64,000 nucleotides of DNA from the NCBI RefSeq assembly GCF_040096055.1, contig NZ_JBBMFK010000007.1:1-64000 (forward strand). The letters run 5' to 3'. The notes beneath the pieces are model-generated. The model made no database searches. It was not told the DNA's origin and saw nothing but the letters and a program-made list of their open reading frames with translations. Each line of letters opens with the position of its first letter. Position 1 is the stretch's first letter. Shown here piece by piece: positions 15,854 through 25,064 of the stretch. Position numbers and translations under genes: made by a program. Source of the DNA: Pseudoflavonifractor intestinihominis. Its GTDB lineage: Bacteria; Bacillota; Clostridia; Oscillospirales; Oscillospiraceae.

Positions 15854-18800
15854 ATGAAACGCAAATGGGAAAGGATACTGGGCCTGGTCCTCTCGGCGGC
15901 ACTGAGCATGAGCCTCTTTGCCCCGGGCGCCGCGGCTGCCGGCTCAGCAACCGCGGAGACGAAGAGCAGCAGTACGGACGGCGTAAAGATCGGCGCCGAG
16001 GTGCTGCTGGAGAGTGAGACCTGGAAAGAGCATCTGAAGGGAAAGAATGTGGCCCTGGTCACCAACCAGGTGTGTGTGGACAAGAACATGGACCACATGG
16101 CCGACAAGCTGGCCGCCGATCCGGACATCAATCTGGTGTGCCTGTTCGGCGGTGAGCACGGCGTGCGGGGCGCCTATCAGGCCGGCGCCGCGGTGCCCCA
16201 CTTCCAGGACCCCACCACCGGCCTGCCCGCCTGGAGCCTCTATGCCGGCGGCACCATCGCCGAGCACCTGAACGACATGGGCTTTGAGAACCCGGCGCCT
16301 CTGGACCCGGAGTTCACCGACCCCAAGAGCCCCAGCCGGCCCACCATGGCCATGCTGACCGGCAACAACGGCAAGTGGTATGAGCCCGTGGACGTGATCC
16401 TGTTCGATCTGCAGGAGATCGGAAGCAAGACCTGGACTTACATGTACACCCTGGCCGACGTGATGACCGCCTGCGTGGAGGCCAACAGGTACTACGAGGC
16501 CAAGGGCGAGGACCACCATGTGGAGTTCATCGTCCTGGACCGGCCCAGCACCATCAGCAGCGGCGTGGTGGAGGGCACCATGACCACCCCGGAGAACGCC
16601 AGCGGCATCAGCCGCTACCCCCTGCCCTCCCGCTACGGCCTGACCATGGGCGAGCTGGCCAAGCTGTACCAGGGCGAGGGATACAAGAACTACTGGACCA
16701 CCGGCGCTCCCGGCAGCACCGCCAATGAGTACGGCGCGACCACCACTGCCCCCGCCGACTGGAACTGGGACGACCCCAGCATGGCCAACAAGATCTCCCT
16801 GGCCGACTGCGACCTGACCGTCATCCCCTGCGAGGGGTACACCCGGGATATGTACTGGGATGAGACCGGCATGGGCTTTATCCTGCCCTCCCCCAATATG
16901 CCCACCTGGGAGGCGGCCCTGCTCTACACCGGTACCGTCTGGTTTGAGGGCCCCACCATCAATGAGGGCCGCGGCACCACCAAGGCCTTTGAGCTCATCA
17001 GCGCCCCCTACATCGACCCCATCGACCTGGCCCAGCGGATGAACGAGCTGGAGCTGCCCGGGGTGCGGTTCCGGGCGGCCTCCATCACCACGTACAGCGC
17101 CAACCAGACGCCCACCAGCTATACCAACCAGCTCTCCCACGGCGTCCAGATCCACATCACCGACAAGCGGGCCTGCTCTCCCATCCAGATGCAGGTGGCC
17201 CTGTTCCTGACCCTCCAGACCATGTACGGCGGCGAGGGCGCCGAGGCCTTCAATATGCCCAACTCGGTGGACACCCGCGTGGGTGTGAGCTGGGTCCGGG
17301 AGGAGATCCAGGCCTTCCCCAAGGGGGCGGACAAGGAGCAGATCCTGGCCAAGACCAACGAGATGCTGGCCCGCATGAAGACCGAGATGGCCGACTATCT
17401 CACCATCCGGGACAAGTACCTGATGAAGGAGTACGACACTCCCGCGGACAAGACGCCGGTCACCACCGCCCAGCCCGTTGTCACCCTGGGCTATGAGAAC
17501 CTGCTGGCCAACCACATGGACCTGCTGAAGGACAAGAAAGTGGGCCTGGTGGCCGACCAGACCAGCGTGGACAAGGACCTGAACCACCTGGCGGACACCC
17601 TGATCGCCAACGGCGTCAACCTGACCACCCTGTTCAGCACCGGCACCGGCCTGCGGGGAGAGTTCCAGACCTCCGAAGCCGGCAGCTACACCGACAGCCC
17701 GGTCAGCCAGAAGGGCACCGGCCTGCCTGTCTACCGCCTGACCGACAACGGCCCCACCGCCGAGCAGCTCAAGGACGTGGATATCCTGCTCTTTGACATG
17801 CAGGACTCCGGCACCCGCGCCAACTCCCGGGTGTACCTGATGGCGGACTGCATGCTCTCCTGTGCGGAGAACGGCGTGCCCTTTGTGGTGCTGGACCGGC
17901 CCAACCCCCTGGGCGGCGATACCTATGACGGCCCCGTCTGGGAGAGCGAGACCATGGGCCAGGGCTACGCCCTGCCCACTCGCTACGGCATGACCCTGGG
18001 CGAGCTGGCGGAGATGATCAAGGCCGAGGGCCACGCCTCCGGCGCCTCTCTGGAGAAGCTGGACCTGACCGTGATCCCCATGGAGAACTGGGACCGGGAG
18101 ATGTACTACGATGAGACCGGCCTGCAGTTCGTCATGTCCGACCCCAAGATCCCCACTGCCACCACCCTGCTGACCTACGCCGGTATCGGCTGGCTGGAGG
18201 GCACCGGCGACTGGGCCGCCTCCGCCGACGACCAGAAGGGCATGTGCTCCGGCTGGGGCACCACCAAGGCCTATGAGTTCTTTGGCGCGCCCTTCATTCA
18301 GCCCAAGATGACCGAGTTCGTGACCGCCCTCAAGGAGGCCGGCCTTCCCGGCGTCCACTTCCGCATGGCGGCCATGACCCCCTGGAACAACACCACGGAG
18401 GCCGCTGCCGTCAAGTACCCCAACAAGGCCTGCTACGGCGCCCAGCTCCACATCGCCGATGAGCACGCCTATTCCCCCGTGGACACCGCCCTGACCATCC
18501 TGACCACCCTCAACAAGCTCTTCCCCGACGACACCGCCCAGATGTTCACCGCTGAGTTCGACAACACGGTGGGCAACACCTGGATGAAGGACGACATCAA
18601 GGCCGGCAAGACCGTGGCCGAGATCCGCGCCAAGTTCCAGGCCGGTCTGGACGCCTTCGGCGCCAAGCGTGAGCAGTACCTCATCTACAAGGAGGAGACG
18701 CCCGGCATCCCTGACGTCCCCACCGTCACCACCTACTCCGTGACCGTGGAGAAAGCGGCCAACGGAACCGTGAAGGCTCAGCCCGCCTGGGCCGCCCAGG

Positions 18801-19546
18801 GCAGCACCGTTACCCTGACCGTCGCCGCCGATGAGGGCTACCAGCTCTCCAGCCTGACCGTCACCGACAGAAAGGGCGGCGCGGTGACCGTCACCGAGAA
18901 GGACGGCAAGTACACCTTCCGCATGCCCGCGTCCAACGTGACCGTTGCCGCCGTGTTCACCGCCCAGCAGGGCGACCACAGCGACAACTGCCCCAGCACC
19001 GCTTACAGCGATGTGAACACCTCCCTGTGGTATCACGACGCCATCGACTATGTCCTGACCAACAGCCTCATGAACGGCTACGGCAACGGCAAGTTCGGAC
19101 CCATGGACAACCTGTCCCGGGCCATGCTGGCGCAGATCCTCTACAACATGGAGAAGAAGCCCGCTGTGACCATCCCTGCCCAGCAGTTCCCCGACGTGGC
19201 CGCTGGCAGCTGGTACACCGACGCGGTGTACTGGGCCAAGGCCAACGGCATCGTGGACGGCTACTCCGACGGCCGCTTTGCCCCTGACGACAGCATCACC
19301 CGCGAGCAGCTGGTGACCATGCTGTGGCGCTACGCCAAGTACAAGGGCCAGGACGTGTCCGCCGCCGCCGACCTGTCCGCCTACCAGGACGGCGACCAGG
19401 TCTCCCCCTACGCCGCCGCCGCCATCCAGTGGGCCTGCGGCGCCGGCGTGGTGCAGGGCAGCAACGGAAAGCTGATGCCTGCCGCCACCGCCACCCGGGC
19501 CGAGGTGGCCCAGATCCTCCAGAACTTTGTGTCTGAGAAGGCCTGA
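15854..19546 (+). CDS. SLH-anchored tandem NamZ-like (DUF1343, GH171) protein
   Basis: A 1230-aa surface protein. A Sec signal peptide (about 1-30) is followed by two DUF1343 domains, about 45-530 and 545-950; DUF1343 proteins such as Bacillus NamZ are exo-beta-N-acetylmuramidases that release MurNAc from peptidoglycan ends. An InlB-like beta repeat follows (about 960-1037), then three SLH modules (about 1050-1228), which bind secondary wall polymer. Domain 1 keeps FGGEHGVRG, LFDLQEIGS, LDRP and EGRGTTK. Domain 2 keeps FDMQDSG and LDRPNPLGG but has STGTGLRG in place of EHG and CSGWGTTK in place of EGRG, so it is probably not catalytic. I infer a wall-bound muramidase with a duplicated, perhaps substrate-holding, second unit. 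Confidence 0.88.
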   Translation: MKRKWERILGLVLSAALSMSLFAPGAAAAGSATAETKSSSTDGVKIGAEVLLESETWKEHLKGKNVALVTNQVCVDKNMDHMADKLAADPDINLVCLFGGEHGVRGAYQAGAAVPHFQDPTTGLPAWSLYAGGTIAEHLNDMGFENPAPLDPEFTDPKSPSRPTMAMLTGNNGKWYEPVDVILFDLQEIGSKTWTYMYTLADVMTACVEANRYYEAKGEDHHVEFIVLDRPSTISSGVVEGTMTTPENASGISRYPLPSRYGLTMGELAKLYQGEGYKNYWTTGAPGSTANEYGATTTAPADWNWDDPSMANKISLADCDLTVIPCEGYTRDMYWDETGMGFILPSPNMPTWEAALLYTGTVWFEGPTINEGRGTTKAFELISAPYIDPIDLAQRMNELELPGVRFRAASITTYSANQTPTSYTNQLSHGVQIHITDKRACSPIQMQVALFLTLQTMYGGEGAEAFNMPNSVDTRVGVSWVREEIQAFPKGADKEQILAKTNEMLARMKTEMADYLTIRDKYLMKEYDTPADKTPVTTAQPVVTLGYENLLANHMDLLKDKKVGLVADQTSVDKDLNHLADTLIANGVNLTTLFSTGTGLRGEFQTSEAGSYTDSPVSQKGTGLPVYRLTDNGPTAEQLKDVDILLFDMQDSGTRANSRVYLMADCMLSCAENGVPFVVLDRPNPLGGDTYDGPVWESETMGQGYALPTRYGMTLGELAEMIKAEGHASGASLEKLDLTVIPMENWDREMYYDETGLQFVMSDPKIPTATTLLTYAGIGWLEGTGDWAASADDQKGMCSGWGTTKAYEFFGAPFIQPKMTEFVTALKEAGLPGVHFRMAAMTPWNNTTEAAAVKYPNKACYGAQLHIADEHAYSPVDTALTILTTLNKLFPDDTAQMFTAEFDNTVGNTWMKDDIKAGKTVAEIRAKFQAGLDAFGAKREQYLIYKEETPGIPDVPTVTTYSVTVEKAANGTVKAQPAWAAQGSTVTLTVAADEGYQLSSLTVTDRKGGAVTVTEKDGKYTFRMPASNVTVAAVFTAQQGDHSDNCPSTAYSDVNTSLWYHDAIDYVLTNSLMNGYGNGKFGPMDNLSRAMLAQILYNMEKKPAVTIPAQQFPDVAAGSWYTDAVYWAKANGIVDGYSDGRFAPDDSITREQLVTMLWRYAKYKGQDVSAAADLSAYQDGDQVSPYAAAAIQWACGAGVVQGSNGKLMPAATATRAEVAQILQNFVSEKA

Positions 19547-19560
19547 GTAAAATCAAGCAT

Positions 19561-19606
19561 AGGATGAAACGGGGACGGGCCGTCAGGCCCGTCCCCGTTT
19601 CATCCT
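19561..19606. terminator. Bidirectional terminator
   Basis: A long stem containing GGGGACGGGCC and its complement around a short loop is flanked by GAAAC and GTTTC. It separates the NamZ-like gene from the convergent ATPase gene. Confidence 0.8.
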
Positions 19607-19609
19607 GTC

Positions 19610-21136
19610 TTAAGATCTCTCACCTGTGCCGCCGTCTTCCGTAGGCAGGGGGGCGGCGTCCCGGGCGATGGCCTGGCCGGGGGTCTCCTCCGGCTCGTCA
19701 TCCTCCTCCAGGTCGGAGACCGTGATGGCCATCAAGTCCTCCTTGCCCGGGTTCTCCATGGCCGCCACCCGGTCGGCCTGGCGGGCCACTGCCCGCTCAA
19801 AGACGTTGCGCACGTCCCGGGCGTTGCCGAAGTTCTCGTCCCGCTCCTCGTAGAGCTGGGCAAAGCCCTCGGCGGCAAACTTGTCCGTCTCCTGGTCCAG
19901 GGTGTAGCCGTTCTTCTTGCACATGGAGCGGAAGATCTCCATCAGCTCGCCGCCGTTGTAGTCCTCAAAGTAGAAATACTTGTTGAACCGGCTCTCCAGG
20001 CCGGGATTGGCGTTGATAAAGTTGCTCATCAGCTCGGTGTACCCGGCCACGATGACGATCAGATCGGCCCGGTGGTCCTCCATTCCCTTGAGCAGGGCCT
20101 CAATGGCCTCCTTGCCGAAGTCGTTGGGGGAGTCCTGGTTGGCCAGGGCGTAGGCCTCGTCGATGAAGAGCACGCCGCCCAGGGCCTTCTGGATGACCTC
20201 GCTGGTCTTGATGGCCGTCTGGCCCACAAATCCGGCCACCAGACCGGACCGGTCCACCTCCACCAGCTGGCCCTTGGACAGCACGCCGATGGCGTGGTAG
20301 ATCTTGGCCAGCAGGCGGGCCACCGTGGTCTTGCCGGTGCCCGGATTGCCCATAAACACCAGGTGCAGGCTCATGGGGGGCACGGGCAGGTCGTGCTCCT
20401 GGCGCATTTTGCGCACCTTGACCAGGTTGATCAGGCTCTTGACGTCCTTTTTCACCTTCTCCAGGCCGCACAGGCTGTCCAGCTCAGCCAGGAGCTCTTC
20501 CAGACTGGGGGCGGGCTCCGCCTCTTCCCTGGGCTGGGCGGAGGACTGGGCCTGGGGCGCGCCCTCACCCTGAGCGGCGGGGGAGGGGGTGTCCGGCTTG
20601 GGGGCGGCGGGACGGCGGGTGATGAAGTCGCTGACGTCCAGAGGGGCCTTGTCCCCCTTCAGACCGTCCCGGTCGCACAGGGCCAGCAGGGTGTCGGCGC
20701 AGTGGTTGACAAACCCGGCCTCCTCCTCGCTGACGATGTCGTCCACCGCCGCGAAGAGCAGCAGCATCAGGGTCATCAGGTCCACGAACCGGCGGGACAG
20801 CTTTCCGCCGGACACCTTGTCGCTGGCCCGCATCCGGGCAAAGAAGCCGGGAGGCTGAAAGCCGGGGTACTCCGCTACCGCGGAGGACAGCTCCCAGAAC
20901 AGAATGGAGGGCACCGGATTCCCCTTGGTGTACACCGCGTTGTAGTACTCCACGTGGCGGGGGGTGAGGGCGTTGCCGTCCCGGCCCCACACGCCCAGCG
21001 CGCAGGCGCGGAAAAAGGCGTCCGCCTCGGCGGCAAAGCGCTGCCGCAGCGCCCCGTCCCCGATCTGACGCCGGAGGGCGGAGATGCCCTCCTCATACTG
21101 CTTGTGTACCGCCGCAGCGGTCATGGAACCCTTCAT
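19610..21136 (-). CDS. CbxX/SpoVK-like AAA ATPase with N-terminal TerB-like region
   Basis: A 508-aa protein. The N-terminal half (about 1-155) looks helical, with acidic motifs (AVDDIVSEEEAGF) resembling TerB-like domains. After a Pro/Ala-rich linker (about 165-205) there is an AAA module of the CbxX/CfqX/SpoVK group: Walker A GNPGTGKTT, Walker B GVLFIDEAYAL, sensor region VIVAGYTELM, and the arginine-containing NPGLESRF. Related proteins remodel or activate protein complexes; SpoVK is needed for spore maturation. It is a single-gene unit and its target is unknown. Confidence 0.85.
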   Translation of the reverse strand: MKGSMTAAAVHKQYEEGISALRRQIGDGALRQRFAAEADAFFRACALGVWGRDGNALTPRHVEYYNAVYTKGNPVPSILFWELSSAVAEYPGFQPPGFFARMRASDKVSGGKLSRRFVDLMTLMLLLFAAVDDIVSEEEAGFVNHCADTLLALCDRDGLKGDKAPLDVSDFITRRPAAPKPDTPSPAAQGEGAPQAQSSAQPREEAEPAPSLEELLAELDSLCGLEKVKKDVKSLINLVKVRKMRQEHDLPVPPMSLHLVFMGNPGTGKTTVARLLAKIYHAIGVLSKGQLVEVDRSGLVAGFVGQTAIKTSEVIQKALGGVLFIDEAYALANQDSPNDFGKEAIEALLKGMEDHRADLIVIVAGYTELMSNFINANPGLESRFNKYFYFEDYNGGELMEIFRSMCKKNGYTLDQETDKFAAEGFAQLYEERDENFGNARDVRNVFERAVARQADRVAAMENPGKEDLMAITVSDLEEDDEPEETPGQAIARDAAPLPTEDGGTGERS

Positions 21137-21270
21137 CAGGCCTCAGCTCCTGTTTCATTAAATGGTTCAACAGACATTATATCGGATGGGGACTGGATAA
21201 TCAATCCTGGACTTTCCTTTTATGGGTAGACATAAGATATAAAAAATAACGTACAATTTGCGTTAGACCG

Positions 21271-21299
21271 TTGACGATTCCTGCCGCAGCGTGTAAGAT
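21271..21299 (+). promoter_or_regulatory. Promoter of the zinc-ribbon/Big2 gene
   Basis: TTGACG (21271-21276) and TAAGAT (21294-21299) are 17 nt apart, about 40 nt before the start codon. Confidence 0.7.
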
Positions 21300-21338
21300 T
21301 AGAGGTGATTACGACACCAAAATGACGGAGGGATGTAC

Positions 21339-22370
21339 ATGGCCGCCAAGAAGCCCACAGGGGCGAGAAACGAGACAGTCCGCTGCGAAAACTGCGGCGA
21401 GTATTACGCCGTTACCTATAAGCGCTGCCCCTTCTGCGAGGAGCAGGAGGAGTACCGCCGCGCCAAATCCAGAGAGGATTACGACGATGAGGAGTACGAG
21501 GACGAGGTCTACGACGAGGACGAGCCCCGCCACAAGGGCGGCAAGCGCCTGAAGACCAATACCCGGGGCGGCGGCTACGGCGGCGGCCCCACGCCCCTCC
21601 AGATCGTGGGCTGGATCATCTCCCTGGCCCTCATCGCCGCCGCCATCTATATTGTGGTTACCATTATCGGGCCCTTTATTCACAGGGGAGAGCAGGCGGT
21701 GGACCCGGACCCCAACCCCGTGACCAGCAACACACCCGCCCCCAGCGACAGCGCCGAGCCCCAGCCCTCCGACTCCGCCCAGCCCCAGCCCAGCGGTTCC
21801 CAGAGCCCCGAGGGCGGCGATGAGATCCCCCAGGGACAGACCGCCACCGGCTTCACCCTCAGCCTGAGCGAGTTCAGTCTGAGCAACAAGTACCCCGATC
21901 CTGTGACCTTGAAGGTCACCTTCTCTCCCGCCGGCTCCACCGGCACCATCACCTGGGAGAGCAGCGACCCCTCCATCGTCACTGTGGATGAAAACGGCAA
22001 GGTGAGCCCGGCCGGCAAGACCGGCACCGCCACCATCACCGCCACCATGGCCGGAGGGTATACCCAGACCTGCAGAGTGTACAACTCGGTCACCAGCGGG
22101 GCCAGCTCTGGCGGCTCCACCGGCTCGGGCGGCAGCAGCACCACCACGTTGTCCCTCAACCGCACCGACTTTACCCTGGACAAGGCCGGGGCCAAGTGGC
22201 AGCTCAAGGTGAGCGGAACCAGCTCCACCCCCACCTGGAGCATCGGCGATTCCTCCGTGGCCACCATCTCCGGCGACGGCACGGTCACCGCCGTGTCCAA
22301 GGGCACCACCACGGTCACCGCTACGGTGGACGGCCAGACCCTCAAGTGCATTGTGCGCTGCACCTGGTAA
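21339..22370 (+). CDS. Zinc-ribbon membrane protein with two extracellular Big2 domains
   Basis: A 343-aa protein. A cytoplasmic N-terminal zinc ribbon has two CxxC knuckles (CENC and CPFC, about residues 13-35), followed by a strongly acidic stretch (DDEEYEDEVYDEDE), one membrane helix (about 87-112), a Pro/Ser/Gln-rich spacer and two bacterial Ig-like Big2 domains (about 165-250 and 270-343). The GGAGGG site is 6 nt from the chosen ATG and adjoins a second ATG 2 codons upstream. Proteins with this architecture are common in Clostridia but uncharacterised; a link between the wall and the cytoplasm is a guess. Confidence 0.75.
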   Translation: MAAKKPTGARNETVRCENCGEYYAVTYKRCPFCEEQEEYRRAKSREDYDDEEYEDEVYDEDEPRHKGGKRLKTNTRGGGYGGGPTPLQIVGWIISLALIAAAIYIVVTIIGPFIHRGEQAVDPDPNPVTSNTPAPSDSAEPQPSDSAQPQPSGSQSPEGGDEIPQGQTATGFTLSLSEFSLSNKYPDPVTLKVTFSPAGSTGTITWESSDPSIVTVDENGKVSPAGKTGTATITATMAGGYTQTCRVYNSVTSGASSGGSTGSGGSSTTTLSLNRTDFTLDKAGAKWQLKVSGTSSTPTWSIGDSSVATISGDGTVTAVSKGTTTVTATVDGQTLKCIVRCTW

Positions 22371-22389
22371 AGACAATTGAAGAATGTGA

Positions 22390-22426
22390 CAGGAGGCCTC
22401 CGGATATCTGGAGGCCTCCTGTTTTT
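22390..22426 (+). terminator. Terminator of the Big2 gene
   Basis: A 16-bp near-perfect stem containing CAGGAGGCCTCC is followed by T5. Confidence 0.85.
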
Positions 22427-22464
22427 GCCCCGGCGGAAATTTTTCCGCCGGGGCTATATTTTTT
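22427..22464 (+). terminator. Second hairpin terminator, in the eut operon leader
   Basis: A 13-bp perfect stem (GCCCCGGCGGAAA and complement) is followed by TATATTTTTT and ends 49 nt before eutG. It is either a back-up terminator or a leader attenuator of the eut operon. Its loop lacks the A1/G4 hexaloop needed by ANTAR antiterminators such as EutV, so that control is not supported. No convincing promoter is seen between it and eutG. Confidence 0.7.
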
Positions 22465-22513
22465 GAGAATCCCGCCATACTAACCCCATCTGAGGAAAAG
22501 GCAGGCAGAAAAC

Positions 22514-23593
22514 ATGGAGCTTTTTGCGATCAGGCCGGAGATCAAGTTCGGCCCGGACGCCCTGGCGGCTCTGGAGGAGCTGGCGGGGCGGCGGGTGCTC
22601 ATTGTGACGGACGAATTTCTCGCCCATAAATCCGGGCTGCTGGAAAAGATAAAGGAGCGGCTGAAGGGCTGTGAGATCAGCGTATTTGACCAGGTGAAGC
22701 CGGACCCGTCCCTCAAACTGGTGGCCCAGGGGGTCCACGCCCTGCGGGCCTTCGGGCCGGACACCGTGCTGGCCTTCGGCGGCGGCTCCCCCATGGACTG
22801 CGCCAAGGCCATGCGCCACTTCGCCGGGGGAAATCCGCCCCCGGAGCTGTGGTGTATCCCCACCACGGCGGGCACCGGGTCGGAGGTCACCTCCTTCGCC
22901 GTTCTCACCGACGCGGACGCGGGGATCAAGTACCCCCTGGTGGACGACGCCCTGCTGCCCGACTGTGCGGTGCTGGACGCATCCCTGCTTGCCGGAGTGC
23001 CTCCGGCGGTGACGGCGGACACGGGCATGGACGTGCTCACCCACGCCGCCGAGGGCTGTGTGGCAAAGCGGTCCACACCCTTCAGCGACGCCATGGGAGA
23101 GAAGGCCTTTGCCATGGCCTGGCGCAGCCTGAGCCATGCCCACGCCGGGGACAGCAGCGCCAAGGGGGAGATGCTGCTGGCCTCCTGCCTGGCGGGCATC
23201 TCCTTCAACGCCGCCGGGCTGGGCATCTGCCACGCCCTGGCCCACGCCCTGGGGGGCAGGTATCACATTCCCCACGGGCGGCTCAACGCCATGCTCCTGC
23301 CCCACGTCATGGCCTTCAACAGCGCCGACAAAGACGCGGCGGACCAGTACGCCCGGCTTGCCGGGCTGTGCGGCCTGGCCAAGAGCCCCAGGGCCCTGAT
23401 CGGCGGCGTCAAGCGGATGCGGGCGGGGCTGGGCATGCCGGAGAAGCTCACCGACTGCGGCGTGGAGAGCCAGACCCTGCTGGCCGACCTGGACGGCATC
23501 GCCCGGGCCGCCCTGGCCGACGTGTGCGCCCCGGGCAATCCCCGGCCCGTCACCCGGGAGGATTTGAAAGCCATCCTGAAGGAGCTGATGTAG
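22514..23593 (+). CDS. eutG: Iron-containing alcohol dehydrogenase EutG
   Basis: A 359-aa group III alcohol dehydrogenase that reduces acetaldehyde to ethanol with NADH, recycling NAD+ inside the ethanolamine microcompartment. Features: nucleotide-binding FGGGSPMDCAKA, substrate-pocket PTTAGTGSEVT, and the metal ligands in TGMDVLTHAAE, CHALAHALG and HGRLNAMLLPH. It is first in the operon, and its TAG stop directly abuts the eutA start. It is slightly shorter than enteric EutG, with no obvious N-terminal targeting extension. Confidence 0.9.
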   Translation: MELFAIRPEIKFGPDALAALEELAGRRVLIVTDEFLAHKSGLLEKIKERLKGCEISVFDQVKPDPSLKLVAQGVHALRAFGPDTVLAFGGGSPMDCAKAMRHFAGGNPPPELWCIPTTAGTGSEVTSFAVLTDADAGIKYPLVDDALLPDCAVLDASLLAGVPPAVTADTGMDVLTHAAEGCVAKRSTPFSDAMGEKAFAMAWRSLSHAHAGDSSAKGEMLLASCLAGISFNAAGLGICHALAHALGGRYHIPHGRLNAMLLPHVMAFNSADKDAADQYARLAGLCGLAKSPRALIGGVKRMRAGLGMPEKLTDCGVESQTLLADLDGIARAALADVCAPGNPRPVTREDLKAILKELM

Positions 23594-25051
23594 ATGGCGC
23601 CCGAGCAGCTCCTGTCCGTGGGCATCGACATTGGAACATCTACGACCCAGCTGGTCATCTCCCGCCTGACCCTGGAGAACCGGGCGGGGCCCTTCTCCGT
23701 GCCCCGCATCGCCATCGGGGAGAAGGAGGTGCTCTACCGCAGCGCCATCCACTTCACTCCCCTTCTCTCCGAGACGGCGATTGACGCCGAAGGGGTGCGG
23801 GCCATTGTGGCGGAAGAGTACCGCAGATCGGGCTTTCGGCAGGCGGACATCTCCACTGGCGCGGTCATCATCACCGGCGAGACCGCCAGGAAGGAAAACG
23901 CCAAGCAGGTGCTTGCCGCCCTGTCCGACTTCGCCGGGGACTTTGTGGTGGCCACCGCCGGACCGGACCTGGAATCCATTCTGGCGGCCCGCGGGGCGGG
24001 GATAGATGAATACTCCAAGGAACATCACAAAAGAATATTACACTTTGACATCGGCGGAGGCACCTCCAACCTGGCCCTCTACGAAAATGGGACCCTGACG
24101 GCCACCGGCTGCCTGGACGTGGGCGGGCGGCTCATCAAGACCGAGGACGGACGCATCACCTACGTCTCCCCGGCCCTGGAGCGGCTGGGGGCGGCGGTGC
24201 CCGGCGTACCCATCCCCAGCCTGGGGGACCGGGCGGAGGAGTGCGGCCTGGAACCGGTGGTGTCCGCCCTGACCCGGGCCCTGGAGCAGGCGGCGGGGCT
24301 GACACCGCCGGACGGCCTGCTGGAGGCCCTCATGACCCGGGACACCGCCTGGACGCCGCCCAAAAGCGTGGACGGGGTGTCCTTCTCCGGCGGAGTGGCC
24401 GACTGTATCTGGTCGCCGCCGGGGGACGCCTTTGCCTATGGGGACATTGGCGTCCTGCTGGGCAGAGCCATCGCCGCATCTCCCTCCTTTCAGCGGGCGG
24501 GCATCGTCCGGGGCGCCGAGACCATCCGGGCCACTGTGGTGGGAGCGGGCAGCCACTCCACCCAGGTGTCCGGCTCCACCATCTTCTACCGCAATGTGTC
24601 TTTCCCGCTGAAAAACCTGCCCGTCCTCCGGCTGACGGCGGACGAGGAGCGGGACGGGGAGAAGCTGGCCGCCGCCCTCCGGGAGAAGGCGGGCTGGTTT
24701 GCCGACCAGGGGGGCATGACCCAGATTGCCCTCAGCCTGCGGGGGGAGCCCAACCCGGCCTACGGCAGAATCCAGGACCTGGCCAGGGGCATCAGGGCCG
24801 GCATGGAGCCGCTGCTGGAGCGGGGCATGTTCCCCGTCATTGCGGTGGAGGGGGACATGGCCAAGGTGCTGGGCCAGACCCTCTGGCCTCTGCTGGGGGC
24901 GGAGGGGGCCATCCTCTGCCTGGACGGCATCAGCGCCGGCAGCGGGGACTATTTGGACATCGGCGCGCCGGTGGCCGGCGGCGCGGTGCTGCCGGTGGTG
25001 GTGAAGACCCTGGCCTTCCAGTCCCAGGGAGCTTCAAATATCAGCCAATAG
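23594..25051 (+). CDS. eutA: Ethanolamine ammonia-lyase reactivating factor EutA
   Basis: A 485-aa ASKHA-fold ATPase that removes damaged cobalamin from EutBC in exchange for fresh adenosylcobalamin. The phosphate-binding motifs are visible as VGIDIGTSTTQL at the start and HFDIGGGTSNLA near residue 155; AKVLGQTLWPL lies in the C-terminal part. The start codon follows the eutG stop without a gap, implying translational coupling. Length is normal for Firmicute EutA. Confidence 0.92.
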   Translation: MAPEQLLSVGIDIGTSTTQLVISRLTLENRAGPFSVPRIAIGEKEVLYRSAIHFTPLLSETAIDAEGVRAIVAEEYRRSGFRQADISTGAVIITGETARKENAKQVLAALSDFAGDFVVATAGPDLESILAARGAGIDEYSKEHHKRILHFDIGGGTSNLALYENGTLTATGCLDVGGRLIKTEDGRITYVSPALERLGAAVPGVPIPSLGDRAEECGLEPVVSALTRALEQAAGLTPPDGLLEALMTRDTAWTPPKSVDGVSFSGGVADCIWSPPGDAFAYGDIGVLLGRAIAASPSFQRAGIVRGAETIRATVVGAGSHSTQVSGSTIFYRNVSFPLKNLPVLRLTADEERDGEKLAAALREKAGWFADQGGMTQIALSLRGEPNPAYGRIQDLARGIRAGMEPLLERGMFPVIAVEGDMAKVLGQTLWPLLGAEGAILCLDGISAGSGDYLDIGAPVAGGAVLPVVVKTLAFQSQGASNISQ

Positions 25052-25064
25052 GGGGAAACAGATT

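Noticed and set aside
22390..22464. Tandem hairpins before eutG as an EutV-type ANTAR target
   Set aside because: Neither loop has the A1/G4 hexaloop; the first hairpin is a normal terminator of the preceding gene.
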